Part shown: piece after piece, positions 37,877-46,447 of the stretch
Position numbering within the stretch: position 1 is the first letter of the stretch
Layout of the letters: each line of letters begins with the position of its first letter
Source of the DNA: Porticoccaceae bacterium LTM1
GTDB lineage: Bacteria > Pseudomonadota > Gammaproteobacteria > Pseudomonadales > Porticoccaceae
Reading direction: 5' to 3'
DNA length: 64,000 nt
Assembly (NCBI GenBank): GCA_030252795.1
Contig: CP127080.1
Coordinates: 2,435,501-2,499,500 of the forward strand
Program-made: the position numbers and the translations under genes
Notes under the pieces: generated by a model
Database searches by the model: none
What the model was told of the DNA's origin: nothing
Seen by the model: only the letters and a program-made list of their open reading frames with translations

Positions 37877-40798
37877 TTAATAAAGGTTGTATGACTTACT
37901 TACTTCCAGATACATGAGTCGACCACGAGTATCGACACGACGGGGATCCCACGGCCTCCCAAAGCCATCATAGAATGGAAAATCAGCGTTAAATACATCG
38001 CGGATACCACCATTAAACTTCCAGCCAGAATCCTCCATCAAGTACGAAGCTGTCAGATCATAAGTCATGTGAGATTTAATTTTCTTTTGAGGGCTATATA
38101 TTCCAGCTCCACTATGCTCATAGCTGCTGCTATAGTTTGCAATAAAATTTAGACTGAGATCATCTTTAAACCAACTCAGTAAACCGCGAACTCTTATACG
38201 ATCAGGACCATTATCCTTTCCATCACCGTATTTTGGGGTATGTTTTTCCGAAAGCTGATCTTTAAACACACTATAATAAGTGGCATTCAGCCCTGCTCGA
38301 AACGAACCCACATCTGTATCAAAGTCATAAGTAACATTTATATCAGTCGATTCACTGGTTCGGCTGGCCAAATTGAACGAGCTGAAATTTAATTGCCTAA
38401 TGGAACCATCAGCGTTGTAATCAACAACTCCCGGAATTTCGAACAAAAGTTCTGGTGCATCATAGAAGACTTCTGTCCAACGGGTAAGCATACCCTCGAT
38501 ATCAATTTCGGTTCGAGTGACGCTTACGAAAAGCCCCTCCAATACACCAGTAGGTGCCCAGTCAAAACCATAGGACAGACTATCCGATGTCTCAGGTTTG
38601 AGGTTAGGATTTCCCCCTGTAGTCCAAAGGGGTGTCTGAGCTCCCAAATCTGGTCGCGACGGATCAACGATTGGGTCCCATCCGATGTAGGGAGCTCTCC
38701 GCTCACTAAACAACGAACGTAGCGTTGGTGTTCTGAATGACTCACCTTGACTCGCTCTCACCTTCAACGACTCAATTGGCTTCCAAGCCAGCTCTAGTTT
38801 CGGCGCTGTATGAGTGAACTCCTTACTGCTAAAAGGCATATCTGGGCCGTTGAAAGGCCCTTCGAAGGAATAGGTGTCACGACGCAAGGCAACGTTCAGG
38901 TCCAGGGAATATATACCAGGCACCCCATCAAAAAGCGGCACACCCAGCTCAGCAAAATACGACTCCACTTCACGCTCTGGTGCAAATACCGAAAGCCCCA
39001 AAGTGTTAGCTTGCGTAAAGTCCAAAATTTCGGTGCGATGCTCTGTCCCCATTACCAGCCGCACCTCCCCTGCCGGAAGATCAAACACACCGCCTTCAAC
39101 AGACAATAGATAGCTATCCATTTCAGATCCTGTTGTACTTGGTGCCCATGAGCCATCCGTTGGCACAGTCATTAAACCTTCAAATGCCTCTGGGTGTTGC
39201 GCACTACCATCACCAAACGGATTAACAATTTGTTCAATAGGTAGAGGATTACCATCTTCATCAATGCCCGCCAATCGTTGGGCCATGAGAGCATCATTCA
39301 TGCGAGGAACTGCAAAATAGAAGTCTTCTTCAGAACGACTGAGTGAAAAATCTAACTCCCAGTCTCGAAATGGCAACGCAGCCTTTACACCCAAAGTATA
39401 AGACAAGCTATCTTGGTCACTTGATGCACGAGTATCACCAAATAAGCCAGCAAGCAGCTCGGTGGCAAAGATGGTAGTAACCAATACTTCTTCACCAGTA
39501 TCATTGTAAGGATTCGTCGTTGGTACGGGGGTGTAATAAAGATAAGGTGCACCAAAACTGCTTGTGGACTCATTAGCCGAATAACTTAACTCGCCATAAA
39601 GCTCTACTGAATCTAAAACTTCCTGACTAACAGTTAAAAAAGCTGTCGTGCTTTCAAAAAGTGATGTTGCCTGATTACCCAGTATTTTAGCCTGGTCAAA
39701 CGGAACCACATTATCTGGCGAAAGCTTACCTGCGACACCATCACTACCATCATCACCCTCAGGCAATGAGCCGATAAGGGTATAATCAGCAGAATTGACA
39801 ATCCCGGGCTGCGCATAATACGTCGCTCGATTGTCACTACCTCCTAAAGAGGTGAAATCTGAGGTAGTAAGCCCGGCTTTAACTGAATTCACCGGCTTAC
39901 TCTCCTTGTAATTCACCGTCAACAATGCGCGTCCAGAATTCCAATTAACGCCAAAATTTTGCTCTAGACTAAACATATTTCCATTATTACGACTACCTTC
40001 GTAACGAGCTGTAGTTTCACCGCCAACATAATCCTTTCGCATTATGAAATTAATTACACCGGCCTGCGCATCGGCACCATAGATAGCTGATGCGCCATCC
40101 AACAAAACCTCAACCCGATCAATCGCACTGAATGGAATACCATTTAAGTTTACTGTACCGTTCCCATAAAAAGAGGACTGAGGCCAACGGCGACCATTTA
40201 CCAGTACTAGCGTGGCACTAGTACCCAAGCCACGCAAGTTGATAGCTGACTGCCCTTGTGCCCCTGTCGCGGTGATACTGTTATCATTGGTAGTGGCCGC
40301 ATTCACGTTACTTACGTTTTGAGTGAGTATACGAACAATATCCTCTACGGACCCCAGGCCTTGTTGCTTAATGTCTTCACGTGTAATTATTTGTACTTGT
40401 GATGCTGTGGTGACATTTTTTAAACGACTACCGGTAACTACTACTTCTTCGACCTCTTTACTTTCGCTTGCCTCCTGCTTAACTTGCTCCAGCACCACCA
40501 ATCCATCAGCAGTAAAACTGTATGTCAGACCAGTACCACGAAGCAAAGTATTCAAAGCTGCTTCAAGGGTGTGTTCACCTTTCAATTCGGGCAATGTCAT
40601 TTGCACATCAAGCCCTTGTTTGAACATAATTTCCGAGCCAGTCTGCCTGCCCAACTCCAGCAAAGCTGCATCTGCGCTTTGTGAAGAAATTTCCAGTTTG
40701 AATTTATCCATATCTTCTGCATAAAGACCGCCCGATACAAGCAGTGCAATTGCAGGAGCCATCCCCAGAACTAATTTTTTTTTAGTCGAAAATTTCAT
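37877..40798 (-). CDS. TonB-dependent outer-membrane receptor with N-terminal STN signalling domain
   Basis: 973 residues. Signal peptide (residues 1-27), then an STN domain (about 32-105: ISSQSADAALLELGRQTGSEIMF, then HTLEAALNTLL) that contacts a FecR anti-sigma factor, then plug and barrel. Plug landmarks: EEVVVTGSR, the INLRGLG strand, VLVNGRRWP and DRVEVLLDGASAIYGADAQAGVINFI. The barrel ends in SKSYNLY with a terminal aromatic residue. The STN domain and the adjacent fecR and sigma genes make this a transducer as well as a transporter. The substrate is not evident; no siderophore or polysaccharide gene is near. Confidence 0.93.
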   Translation of the reverse strand: MKFSTKKKLVLGMAPAIALLVSGGLYAEDMDKFKLEISSQSADAALLELGRQTGSEIMFKQGLDVQMTLPELKGEHTLEAALNTLLRGTGLTYSFTADGLVVLEQVKQEASESKEVEEVVVTGSRLKNVTTASQVQIITREDIKQQGLGSVEDIVRILTQNVSNVNAATTNDNSITATGAQGQSAINLRGLGTSATLVLVNGRRWPQSSFYGNGTVNLNGIPFSAIDRVEVLLDGASAIYGADAQAGVINFIMRKDYVGGETTARYEGSRNNGNMFSLEQNFGVNWNSGRALLTVNYKESKPVNSVKAGLTTSDFTSLGGSDNRATYYAQPGIVNSADYTLIGSLPEGDDGSDGVAGKLSPDNVVPFDQAKILGNQATSLFESTTAFLTVSQEVLDSVELYGELSYSANESTSSFGAPYLYYTPVPTTNPYNDTGEEVLVTTIFATELLAGLFGDTRASSDQDSLSYTLGVKAALPFRDWELDFSLSRSEEDFYFAVPRMNDALMAQRLAGIDEDGNPLPIEQIVNPFGDGSAQHPEAFEGLMTVPTDGSWAPSTTGSEMDSYLLSVEGGVFDLPAGEVRLVMGTEHRTEILDFTQANTLGLSVFAPEREVESYFAELGVPLFDGVPGIYSLDLNVALRRDTYSFEGPFNGPDMPFSSKEFTHTAPKLELAWKPIESLKVRASQGESFRTPTLRSLFSERRAPYIGWDPIVDPSRPDLGAQTPLWTTGGNPNLKPETSDSLSYGFDWAPTGVLEGLFVSVTRTEIDIEGMLTRWTEVFYDAPELLFEIPGVVDYNADGSIRQLNFSSFNLASRTSESTDINVTYDFDTDVGSFRAGLNATYYSVFKDQLSEKHTPKYGDGKDNGPDRIRVRGLLSWFKDDLSLNFIANYSSSYEHSGAGIYSPQKKIKSHMTYDLTASYLMEDSGWKFNGGIRDVFNADFPFYDGFGRPWDPRRVDTRGRLMYLEVSKSYNLY

Positions 40799-40939
40799 AA
40801 ATACCCACCTCTTTCATCATTTTGTATGTATTCCTCTCTTTTTTAGCGAAGAACATCAAATACACGATTCAGATAAAAGACCTACTAAAATAATCTCAAA
40901 AAATTTAACACCCAACTTACATCCATTAGATGGAGACCC

Positions 40940-41992
40940 TTAATTCGACTCTAAAACGATCCTATCAAAATAGTGTCTCGCTTTTATGTTAGAGGTAACC
41001 TCAAGACCACGTACAGCCACATCAATACGATTAATTCGAATTACCCCAGAGATAGGAAGATCAATAATTGACTTGTCTTCTATCAGAATTTTTTTCCCTG
41101 AATAACGATTAAGCTCTTTTACTACATCAAATAACGGTTCCTGATTAAAGGTTAGAAGGCCGCTGCGCCACTCAGCCACTTTCTGTGTCGATTCGTAACG
41201 CGACAACTCTACTGTCCCGGCATCATCATTGTAAATCGACTGCTCACCCTGCTCTAAAACATACTGTGAAAAAGCAGGCAATTTCCCGATGGACTCTGAT
41301 CCCAATTGCTCAGAAGAAACATTTTCCGAGACAGCCTCACCAGATTTGTGAACCACAATCCTCCCCTGCTCCACCGCGATAGTGATACTGCCAGGATCAC
41401 GTCTAACACCAAATGCAGTACCCAACACCGTTATAACCTGATCGCCAATATCAATCGTAAAAGGCCGCTCGGGGTCTCTGGCCACATCAAAATATGCTTC
41501 GCCTCGAACCAGTGTTAATGAGCGCTGTCCATCTGTGAGGCTAACCAGTAATTCTGATCCTGTATTAAGAGCAACCTGAGTACCATCTGACAGGGCTATC
41601 TCCCGCTGCTTGCCAATAGCTGTCAGATATCGGTCTATACGCCCCTCAGGCGTCTCCCTCAAAAATTCTCCGTGCATCACCCAGAAGCCAACTCCCATCA
41701 TCAGTAGCAGGCTTGCCGCAATCGCCACTCCCTTCCAAAATTTAAATCCGGATTCAGAAACAGGTGGAAGAGGCGCATCTGCAATGCTTAGAATTCGCTC
41801 TGAATTGCCTAAAGACTCAATATCAGCAAGCAGTGCTCCAAGCGTCTCAAACTCTTCTTTGTAAGGACTATCTTTCAACTGCTTTTCGAATAACTGACGT
41901 CCTTCTTCTTCTTTCACTTCCGCAGAAAGAATCCGGGCAAAGTCCTCTGCCACACGTTTAGCGATTTCTCCATTCGCTTTATATGTCGCCAT
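40940..41992 (-). CDS. FecR-type sigma factor regulator
   Basis: 350 residues. A cytoplasmic N-terminal part (1-82) binds the sigma factor, one membrane helix (about 84-106) follows, then a periplasmic FecR domain with GSELLVSLTDGQRSLTLVRGEAYFDVARDPERPF-type motif and TVLGTAFGVR. The C-terminal STN-like module (GLLTFNQEPLFDVVKELNRYSGKKI) is the part that meets the receptor. Starts on the sigma gene stop (TAATG), so coupled to it. Confidence 0.93.
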   Translation of the reverse strand: MATYKANGEIAKRVAEDFARILSAEVKEEEGRQLFEKQLKDSPYKEEFETLGALLADIESLGNSERILSIADAPLPPVSESGFKFWKGVAIAASLLLMMGVGFWVMHGEFLRETPEGRIDRYLTAIGKQREIALSDGTQVALNTGSELLVSLTDGQRSLTLVRGEAYFDVARDPERPFTIDIGDQVITVLGTAFGVRRDPGSITIAVEQGRIVVHKSGEAVSENVSSEQLGSESIGKLPAFSQYVLEQGEQSIYNDDAGTVELSRYESTQKVAEWRSGLLTFNQEPLFDVVKELNRYSGKKILIEDKSIIDLPISGVIRINRIDVAVRGLEVTSNIKARHYFDRIVLESN

Positions 41993-42570
41993 TATTCAAT
42001 CTCCTCAAGGGCACCCACTAGCCGCCGAATCTTGGCTAATGCGTGTCCTATGTATTTTTCTACCGATCTGGGGGATACACCCATCTCGACAGCAATTTGC
42101 CTGTAACTTAAATGCTTAAAACGGTTCATCACAAAAGCTTTTCGCCATACCGGCGGCAGACTTAAAATAGCCCGCTCCACCTGCTCAAGCCGCTCTCTGT
42201 AATCAGCAATTATTTCCGGTGTAGCCTCTACCTGCTTTTCACCATCCAACCCTTGTTCGGACTGCTGGTAGCGTCGACGAATAACTTTGCTGCGAGAGAG
42301 GTCTACAACCAGGTTGTTGGCTATCGTTAGGATAAATGAGCGATTTTCACGAAATTCATGGGACAAACGACCATCAATATCTTCCATTCGCGAAAGACGT
42401 AGAAATACTTCCTGCATAATATCATCCACGTCTGGACTGTCGCCCATACGCGCCAACAAAAACGCACGCAACACCTGCCCATGCTCACGAAACATGCGCG
42501 CAAGCAACTGTTTTCGTTCTTCTTTTTTACCGGCAAAAGCAACGATATTGTCCTGATCGCCAACTACCAT
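41992..42570 (-). CDS. ECF-family RNA polymerase sigma factor (FecI-like)
   Basis: 192 residues from ATG 42570; the frame is open to a TTG at 42618 and a GTG at 42594, so the start is not certain. Sigma region 2 (FREHGQVLRAFLLARMGDSPDVDDIMQEVFLRL) and region 4 (LPPVWRKAFVMNRFKHLSYRQIAVEMGVSPRSVEKYI) are clear, with no regions 1 or 3. Directs transcription of the receptor operon when the receptor is occupied, by analogy with FecI. First gene of the sigma-fecR-receptor unit. Confidence 0.92.
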   Translation of the reverse strand: MVVGDQDNIVAFAGKKEERKQLLARMFREHGQVLRAFLLARMGDSPDVDDIMQEVFLRLSRMEDIDGRLSHEFRENRSFILTIANNLVVDLSRSKVIRRRYQQSEQGLDGEKQVEATPEIIADYRERLEQVERAILSLPPVWRKAFVMNRFKHLSYRQIAVEMGVSPRSVEKYIGHALAKIRRLVGALEEIE

Positions 42571-42760
42571 TCCACTCTCGTTCTGAGTCGCCACATTACA
42601 TACACGTACCAAAAACAATACCTACGAATATTTTTCAATATTCGTGATGACAAAGGAAAGTATAGGAATGTAATAGAGGTAACGCTTTGAAGACCGGTGT
42701 ATCAGATGTTCCGGGAGAAGGGGATATTTGAACCACCGCCTCCAATTCAGTCAAGATTTT

Positions 42761-43465
42761 TCACTGGCATTCAAACGGAATTCGCTCCATCAGCACGATC
42801 TCCTCAGCGCAAAGCGATGCTCGATAAGCCAACACTTCTACACCCGCCGCAACCGCTTCACGCAACGTAGCGCCATATTCCGGATCGATCTCATCTGCTG
42901 GAGCAACACGATCAATACCAGTGTGTTGCACACAGAAAAGCAGTACCGCACGATGGCCCTGCTCTACCATCTGCTTGAGCTCCCGCAAATGTTTACTGCC
43001 ACGAGTGCTGACTGCATCGGGAAACAGGCCAAGTCCATCACCTATTCCAAGCGTGACGTTTTTCACCTCCACATAACAACGCTCGCCATCACGCTCCAGC
43101 AAAAAATCGATGCGGCTGTTTTCTTCACCGTATTTCACTTCGCTGCGAATATGTTCGTAATTCTGCAGTTCGGCAATTACGCCATTTTCAATAGCTTCGC
43201 GAACCAGGCTATTAGCCCGCCCCGTATTGACCCCCGCAAGGTGCCCGTCCGGTGTGGTAGTAATTTCCAGGGTACAGGGGTATTTTCGCTTTGCGTTGTC
43301 GGAGCGAGAAAACCAGCACTTACCGTTTTCCGCCAGACAGTTTTTCATCGAACCGGTATTGGGACAGTGAATAGTAAATTCACCCTGTTCATGTTTAACA
43401 TCGGCCAGAAAACGTTTATAGCGTTTTAATAAAATGCCACTTTCCAATGGCGGATCAAACTTCAC
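42761..43465 (-). CDS. sfsA: Sugar fermentation stimulation protein homologue SfsA
   Basis: 234 residues. SfsA motifs: [25 protein letters not shown] and [10 protein letters not shown]. This has the catalytic pattern of a PD-(D/E)XK-type nuclease fold, with an OB-like N-terminal domain; the physiological role is unsettled. Its start overlaps the aminotransferase stop by 4 bp, so translationally coupled. Confidence 0.93.
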   Translation of the reverse strand: MKFDPPLESGILLKRYKRFLADVKHEQGEFTIHCPNTGSMKNCLAENGKCWFSRSDNAKRKYPCTLEITTTPDGHLAGVNTGRANSLVREAIENGVIAELQNYEHIRSEVKYGEENSRIDFLLERDGERCYVEVKNVTLGIGDGLGLFPDAVSTRGSKHLRELKQMVEQGHRAVLLFCVQHTGIDRVAPADEIDPEYGATLREAVAAGVEVLAYRASLCAEEIVLMERIPFECQ

Positions 43466-44625
43466 AGGCTCTGCACTCCTTTAGCCAATCGCTCCAACGC
43501 TTCTTCAAGGCGAGGCATTGTCTCAGTGTAGGTAAAGCGAACATATTGATTGGCCAAGTGTTCACCAAAGTCCGTCCCCGGCGTAAAAGCAACACCCTGT
43601 TCGTTAAGCATTTTCCAACACAGTGCCTCACCATCGTCTGTAAGGTCAGAAACGTTCGCATATACGTAAAAAGCACCCGCCGGCAGGTGATCAATTCGAA
43701 AGCCAATATTGCGAAGACCAGCCACCAGAAAATCGCGGCGTTTATGAAACTCTTCACGGCGCTCCACTAATATCGCTTCCGTTTCCGGAGTCAATGCCGC
43801 CAAAGCGGCGTGCTGTGAAAGGCTTGGACAGGAAATATAAAAGTTTTGTGCCAGCTTATTGATACGCTCAACAGCATCTTCCGGCACCACGGCCCAACCC
43901 AGTCGCCAACCGGTCATGCCAAAGTATTTTGAAAAACTGTTGATCACATAGGCATCGTCAGCCAGTTCCAGCACCGAAGGCACATCAAGGTCGCCATAGG
44001 TGAGGCCGTGATAGATCTCATCCACCACCAGAGCTGCATCTCGCTGTGACGTGAACTGGTGCAGCTCAATCAGGTTGTCGCGGGTGATAATTTCACCGGT
44101 AGGGTTACTTGGCGAAGCGACCATCACACCCCGGGTATTGGGTTGCCAGTAACGCTCCACCAACTCGGCAGTAAGCTGGAAATTATTGGCGGCCTCGACC
44201 GGTACCAGTTGGGGCTCAGCTTCCAGCCGACGCACAAAATTGGCATTACACGGGTAACCAGGGTCAGACAACAACAAGCCATCACCAGCATTAAGTAGCA
44301 GCTCGCAAACCATGCCCAGCGCCGCGCTGCTACCGGTTGTGACAATCACCCGTTGTGGATCTATCACCACGCCGTAGCGACGCTGATAGAGGCCGGCAAT
44401 CGCCTCGCGCAGAGGCATTATGCCGCAGGCTGGCGTATAACCGTTGCGTCCACTCAGCAATGCTTTCTGGGCGGCCTCTACCACCGGCTGTGGAGGCGGA
44501 AATGCTGGCTCCCCTACTTCCATTCGGATAATGTCTCGCCCCTGCTCCTGGAGCCTGACGGCGGCCGCCAGAATATCCATAGCCTTGAATGAACGGATGG
44601 TTTCGGTCCTGCGTGCAAATCGCAT
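43462..44625 (-). CDS. Pyridoxal-phosphate aminotransferase, class I/II
   Basis: 387 residues. PLP Lys in [16 protein letters not shown], substrate and cofactor contacts in ASPSNPTGE and [11 protein letters not shown]. Belongs to the aspartate/aromatic aminotransferase superfamily; the exact substrate is not clear. The aminotransferase-sfsA-dksA neighbourhood recalls P. aeruginosa. Divergent from dksA. Confidence 0.9.
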   Translation of the reverse strand: MRFARRTETIRSFKAMDILAAAVRLQEQGRDIIRMEVGEPAFPPPQPVVEAAQKALLSGRNGYTPACGIMPLREAIAGLYQRRYGVVIDPQRVIVTTGSSAALGMVCELLLNAGDGLLLSDPGYPCNANFVRRLEAEPQLVPVEAANNFQLTAELVERYWQPNTRGVMVASPSNPTGEIITRDNLIELHQFTSQRDAALVVDEIYHGLTYGDLDVPSVLELADDAYVINSFSKYFGMTGWRLGWAVVPEDAVERINKLAQNFYISCPSLSQHAALAALTPETEAILVERREEFHKRRDFLVAGLRNIGFRIDHLPAGAFYVYANVSDLTDDGEALCWKMLNEQGVAFTPGTDFGEHLANQYVRFTYTETMPRLEEALERLAKGVQSL

Positions 44626-44794
44626 CGGGTTTTGAGTCCTTATTGAAATAAACCGTAAAAGTGCAGTCTAACCCCTAAATGCTGCTTCAGAAACCGCAAG
44701 GATGTAACAATCATCTGCAATTATGCTTGCAAATTAGCGCCAGCCCATCTATAAACGGCTGTTTTACAGAACAACGGGAAACGGGAAAAGAGTG

Positions 44795-45241
44795 ATGCCC
44801 AGCAAAAAATCCGCAACCACCTCAGTATCTCTTCACGGATATGAACCCTATCAAGAGAAAAAAGGCGAGGAGTACATGAATGAACAGCAGCGAGAGCACT
44901 TCAAGGCTCTGCTGCGTGCCTGGAAACAGGAGTTGATGGAAGAAGTCGACCGCACTGTTACCCACATGAAAGACGAAGCGGCCAACTTTCCGGATCCTGC
45001 AGACCGCGCCACCCAAGAAGAAGAGTTCAGCCTGGAGCTGCGTACTCGCGATCGCGAGCGCAAGCTGATCAAGAAAATCGACAGCACCATAGAGCGTATT
45101 GAAGCTGACGATTATGGCTTCTGCGATCAGTGTGGCATCGAAATCGGCATTCGTCGTCTGGAAGCACGTCCCACCGCTAACCTGTGTGTGGACTGCAAAA
45201 CCCTCGACGAAATCAAAGAGCGCCAGACTGTCGGCGGCTGA
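44795..45241 (+). CDS. dksA: RNA polymerase-binding transcription factor DksA
   Basis: 148 residues from ATG 44795; a GTG at 44792 directly before it is equally possible. The coiled coil has the conserved DxxDxA tip (NFPDPADRATQEEE), and the C4-type zinc finger is CDQCGIEIGIRRL ... LCVDC. Works with ppGpp in the stringent response. Followed by a clear terminator and then gluQ, the usual neighbour. Confidence 0.97.
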   Translation: MPSKKSATTSVSLHGYEPYQEKKGEEYMNEQQREHFKALLRAWKQELMEEVDRTVTHMKDEAANFPDPADRATQEEEFSLELRTRDRERKLIKKIDSTIERIEADDYGFCDQCGIEIGIRRLEARPTANLCVDCKTLDEIKERQTVGG

Positions 45242-45258
45242 TTGATTGCGATCTATTG

Positions 45259-45286
45259 AAAGGGCGGTAATACCGCCCTTTCTTTT
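45259..45286 (+). terminator. Terminator of dksA
   Basis: AAAGGGCGGTA / TACCGCCCTTT stem followed by CTTTT, 17 bp past the stop codon. Confidence 0.85.
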
Positions 45287-45303
45287 ACCTGTGGCAAGCT
45301 GTT

Positions 45304-46200
45304 GTGTCCCACTCCAATTACATAGGGCGATTTGCCCCTACTCCATCCGGCCCACTGCATTTTGGATCCCTGGTCGCCGCATTGGCGAGCTATCTGGATG
45401 CCCGCCATGTGGGTGGCCAATGGTTGGTGCGCATTGATGATATCGACCCGCCACGGGAGGTAGCAGGGGCGGCCGATACTATTTTGTCGCAACTCGAAGC
45501 GCATCATCTGTACTGGGATGGAAGCGTGTTTTATCAAAGCAATCGCGATGACGCCTATCTCGCAGCATTACAACAATTGCAAGACGATGGTTTGGTTTAT
45601 CGCTGCGACTGCACTCGTCAGGACATCAAGGCCATGGGCGGACGCTATAACGGCCACTGCCGTCAGCGAACGTTGCCCGATGATTCCAGCTTTGCCCTGC
45701 GGGTAAACACCGAAATGTATCCGGCGATCGAGTTCAATGACCTTTGGCAGGGGCCTCAGCAATGGGATCTCAGCGTGGAGGGCGACTTTGTCGTGCGGCG
45801 TCGGGACGGCCTGTTTGCCTACCAGCTGGCCTGCGCAGTAGATGATCTGTTTCAGAATATCAGCCACGTGATTCGCGGCAGCGACCTGTTGAACTCCACT
45901 CCCAGACAGATTTTTTTAATGCAACTGCTTCGCGCTGACGAAGCTATTCCGGAATATGGCCATATTCCCGTTGCCATTAATCCGGATGGCCAAAAGCTGA
46001 GCAAGCAGAATTTCGCTTCCGCAATTGAAGCAGACCAGGCTTTTCACAACCTGTTAATCGCCTTGCACTGGCTGAACCACTCCCCCCCTGAAGAGCTGGA
46101 GTTTGGCAACTGCACAGAACTGCTGGACTGGGCCAGCACACACTGGAACCGCCAACAGATTCCCACCGGTTCGGAAATTCCGGCACCAGCCGGTTTTTGA
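45304..46200 (+). CDS. gluQ: Glutamyl-Q tRNA(Asp) synthetase
   Basis: 298 residues, start GTG at 45304. Catalytic half of a glutamyl-tRNA synthetase without the anticodon-binding domain. HIGH-type motif APTPSGPLHFGS, zinc ligands beginning YRCDCTR, KMSKS-type GQKLSKQ. Attaches glutamate to the queuosine base of tRNA(Asp). Between dksA and cbrA as in Pseudomonas. Confidence 0.95.
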   Translation: MSHSNYIGRFAPTPSGPLHFGSLVAALASYLDARHVGGQWLVRIDDIDPPREVAGAADTILSQLEAHHLYWDGSVFYQSNRDDAYLAALQQLQDDGLVYRCDCTRQDIKAMGGRYNGHCRQRTLPDDSSFALRVNTEMYPAIEFNDLWQGPQQWDLSVEGDFVVRRRDGLFAYQLACAVDDLFQNISHVIRGSDLLNSTPRQIFLMQLLRADEAIPEYGHIPVAINPDGQKLSKQNFASAIEADQAFHNLLIALHWLNHSPPEELEFGNCTELLDWASTHWNRQQIPTGSEIPAPAGF

Positions 46201-46220
46201 TAACTGCTTAAGGGCTATTA

Positions 46221-46240
46221 GGGCCTGTTAACACCAATTG
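46221..46240. repeat. GGGCCTGTT repeat, single unit
   Basis: GGGCCTGTTAACACCAATTG differs by only two bases from each arm of the inverted repeat at 17064-17118. It lies in the short gap between gluQ and the small gene upstream of cbrA. Confidence 0.65.
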
Positions 46241-46272
46241 CGTAAACAGACGCCCTTCTTTACCATCCAACC

Positions 46273-46440
46273 ATGCTCAATTATCGATTTGTCGCCCTGC
46301 TTATCCTGCTGGCATGCGTGGTGTCCCCACTGGCCTTCCAGTGGATCACCGAACCTGGCGGTAGCTGGCTACGCCCTTATCTCGCCTGGTTGGTAATGAT
46401 TATTGCCGCCTTGCTGATGCATCGAAGACAAAGGCCCTAG
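46273..46440 (+). CDS. cbrX: Small membrane protein upstream of cbrA (CbrX-like)
   Basis: 55 residues from ATG 46273. Two predicted membrane helices: MLNYRFVALLILLACVVSPL and AWLVMIIAALLMH, with a short loop between and a basic end (HRRQRP). It ends 7 bp before the cbrA ATG, so the two are likely coupled. A small ORF of this size and place upstream of cbrA in Pseudomonas is known as CbrX; the match rests on position, size and hydrophobicity rather than on a compared sequence. Confidence 0.7.
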   Translation: MLNYRFVALLILLACVVSPLAFQWITEPGGSWLRPYLAWLVMIIAALLMHRRQRP

Positions 46441-46447
46441 CACCACC

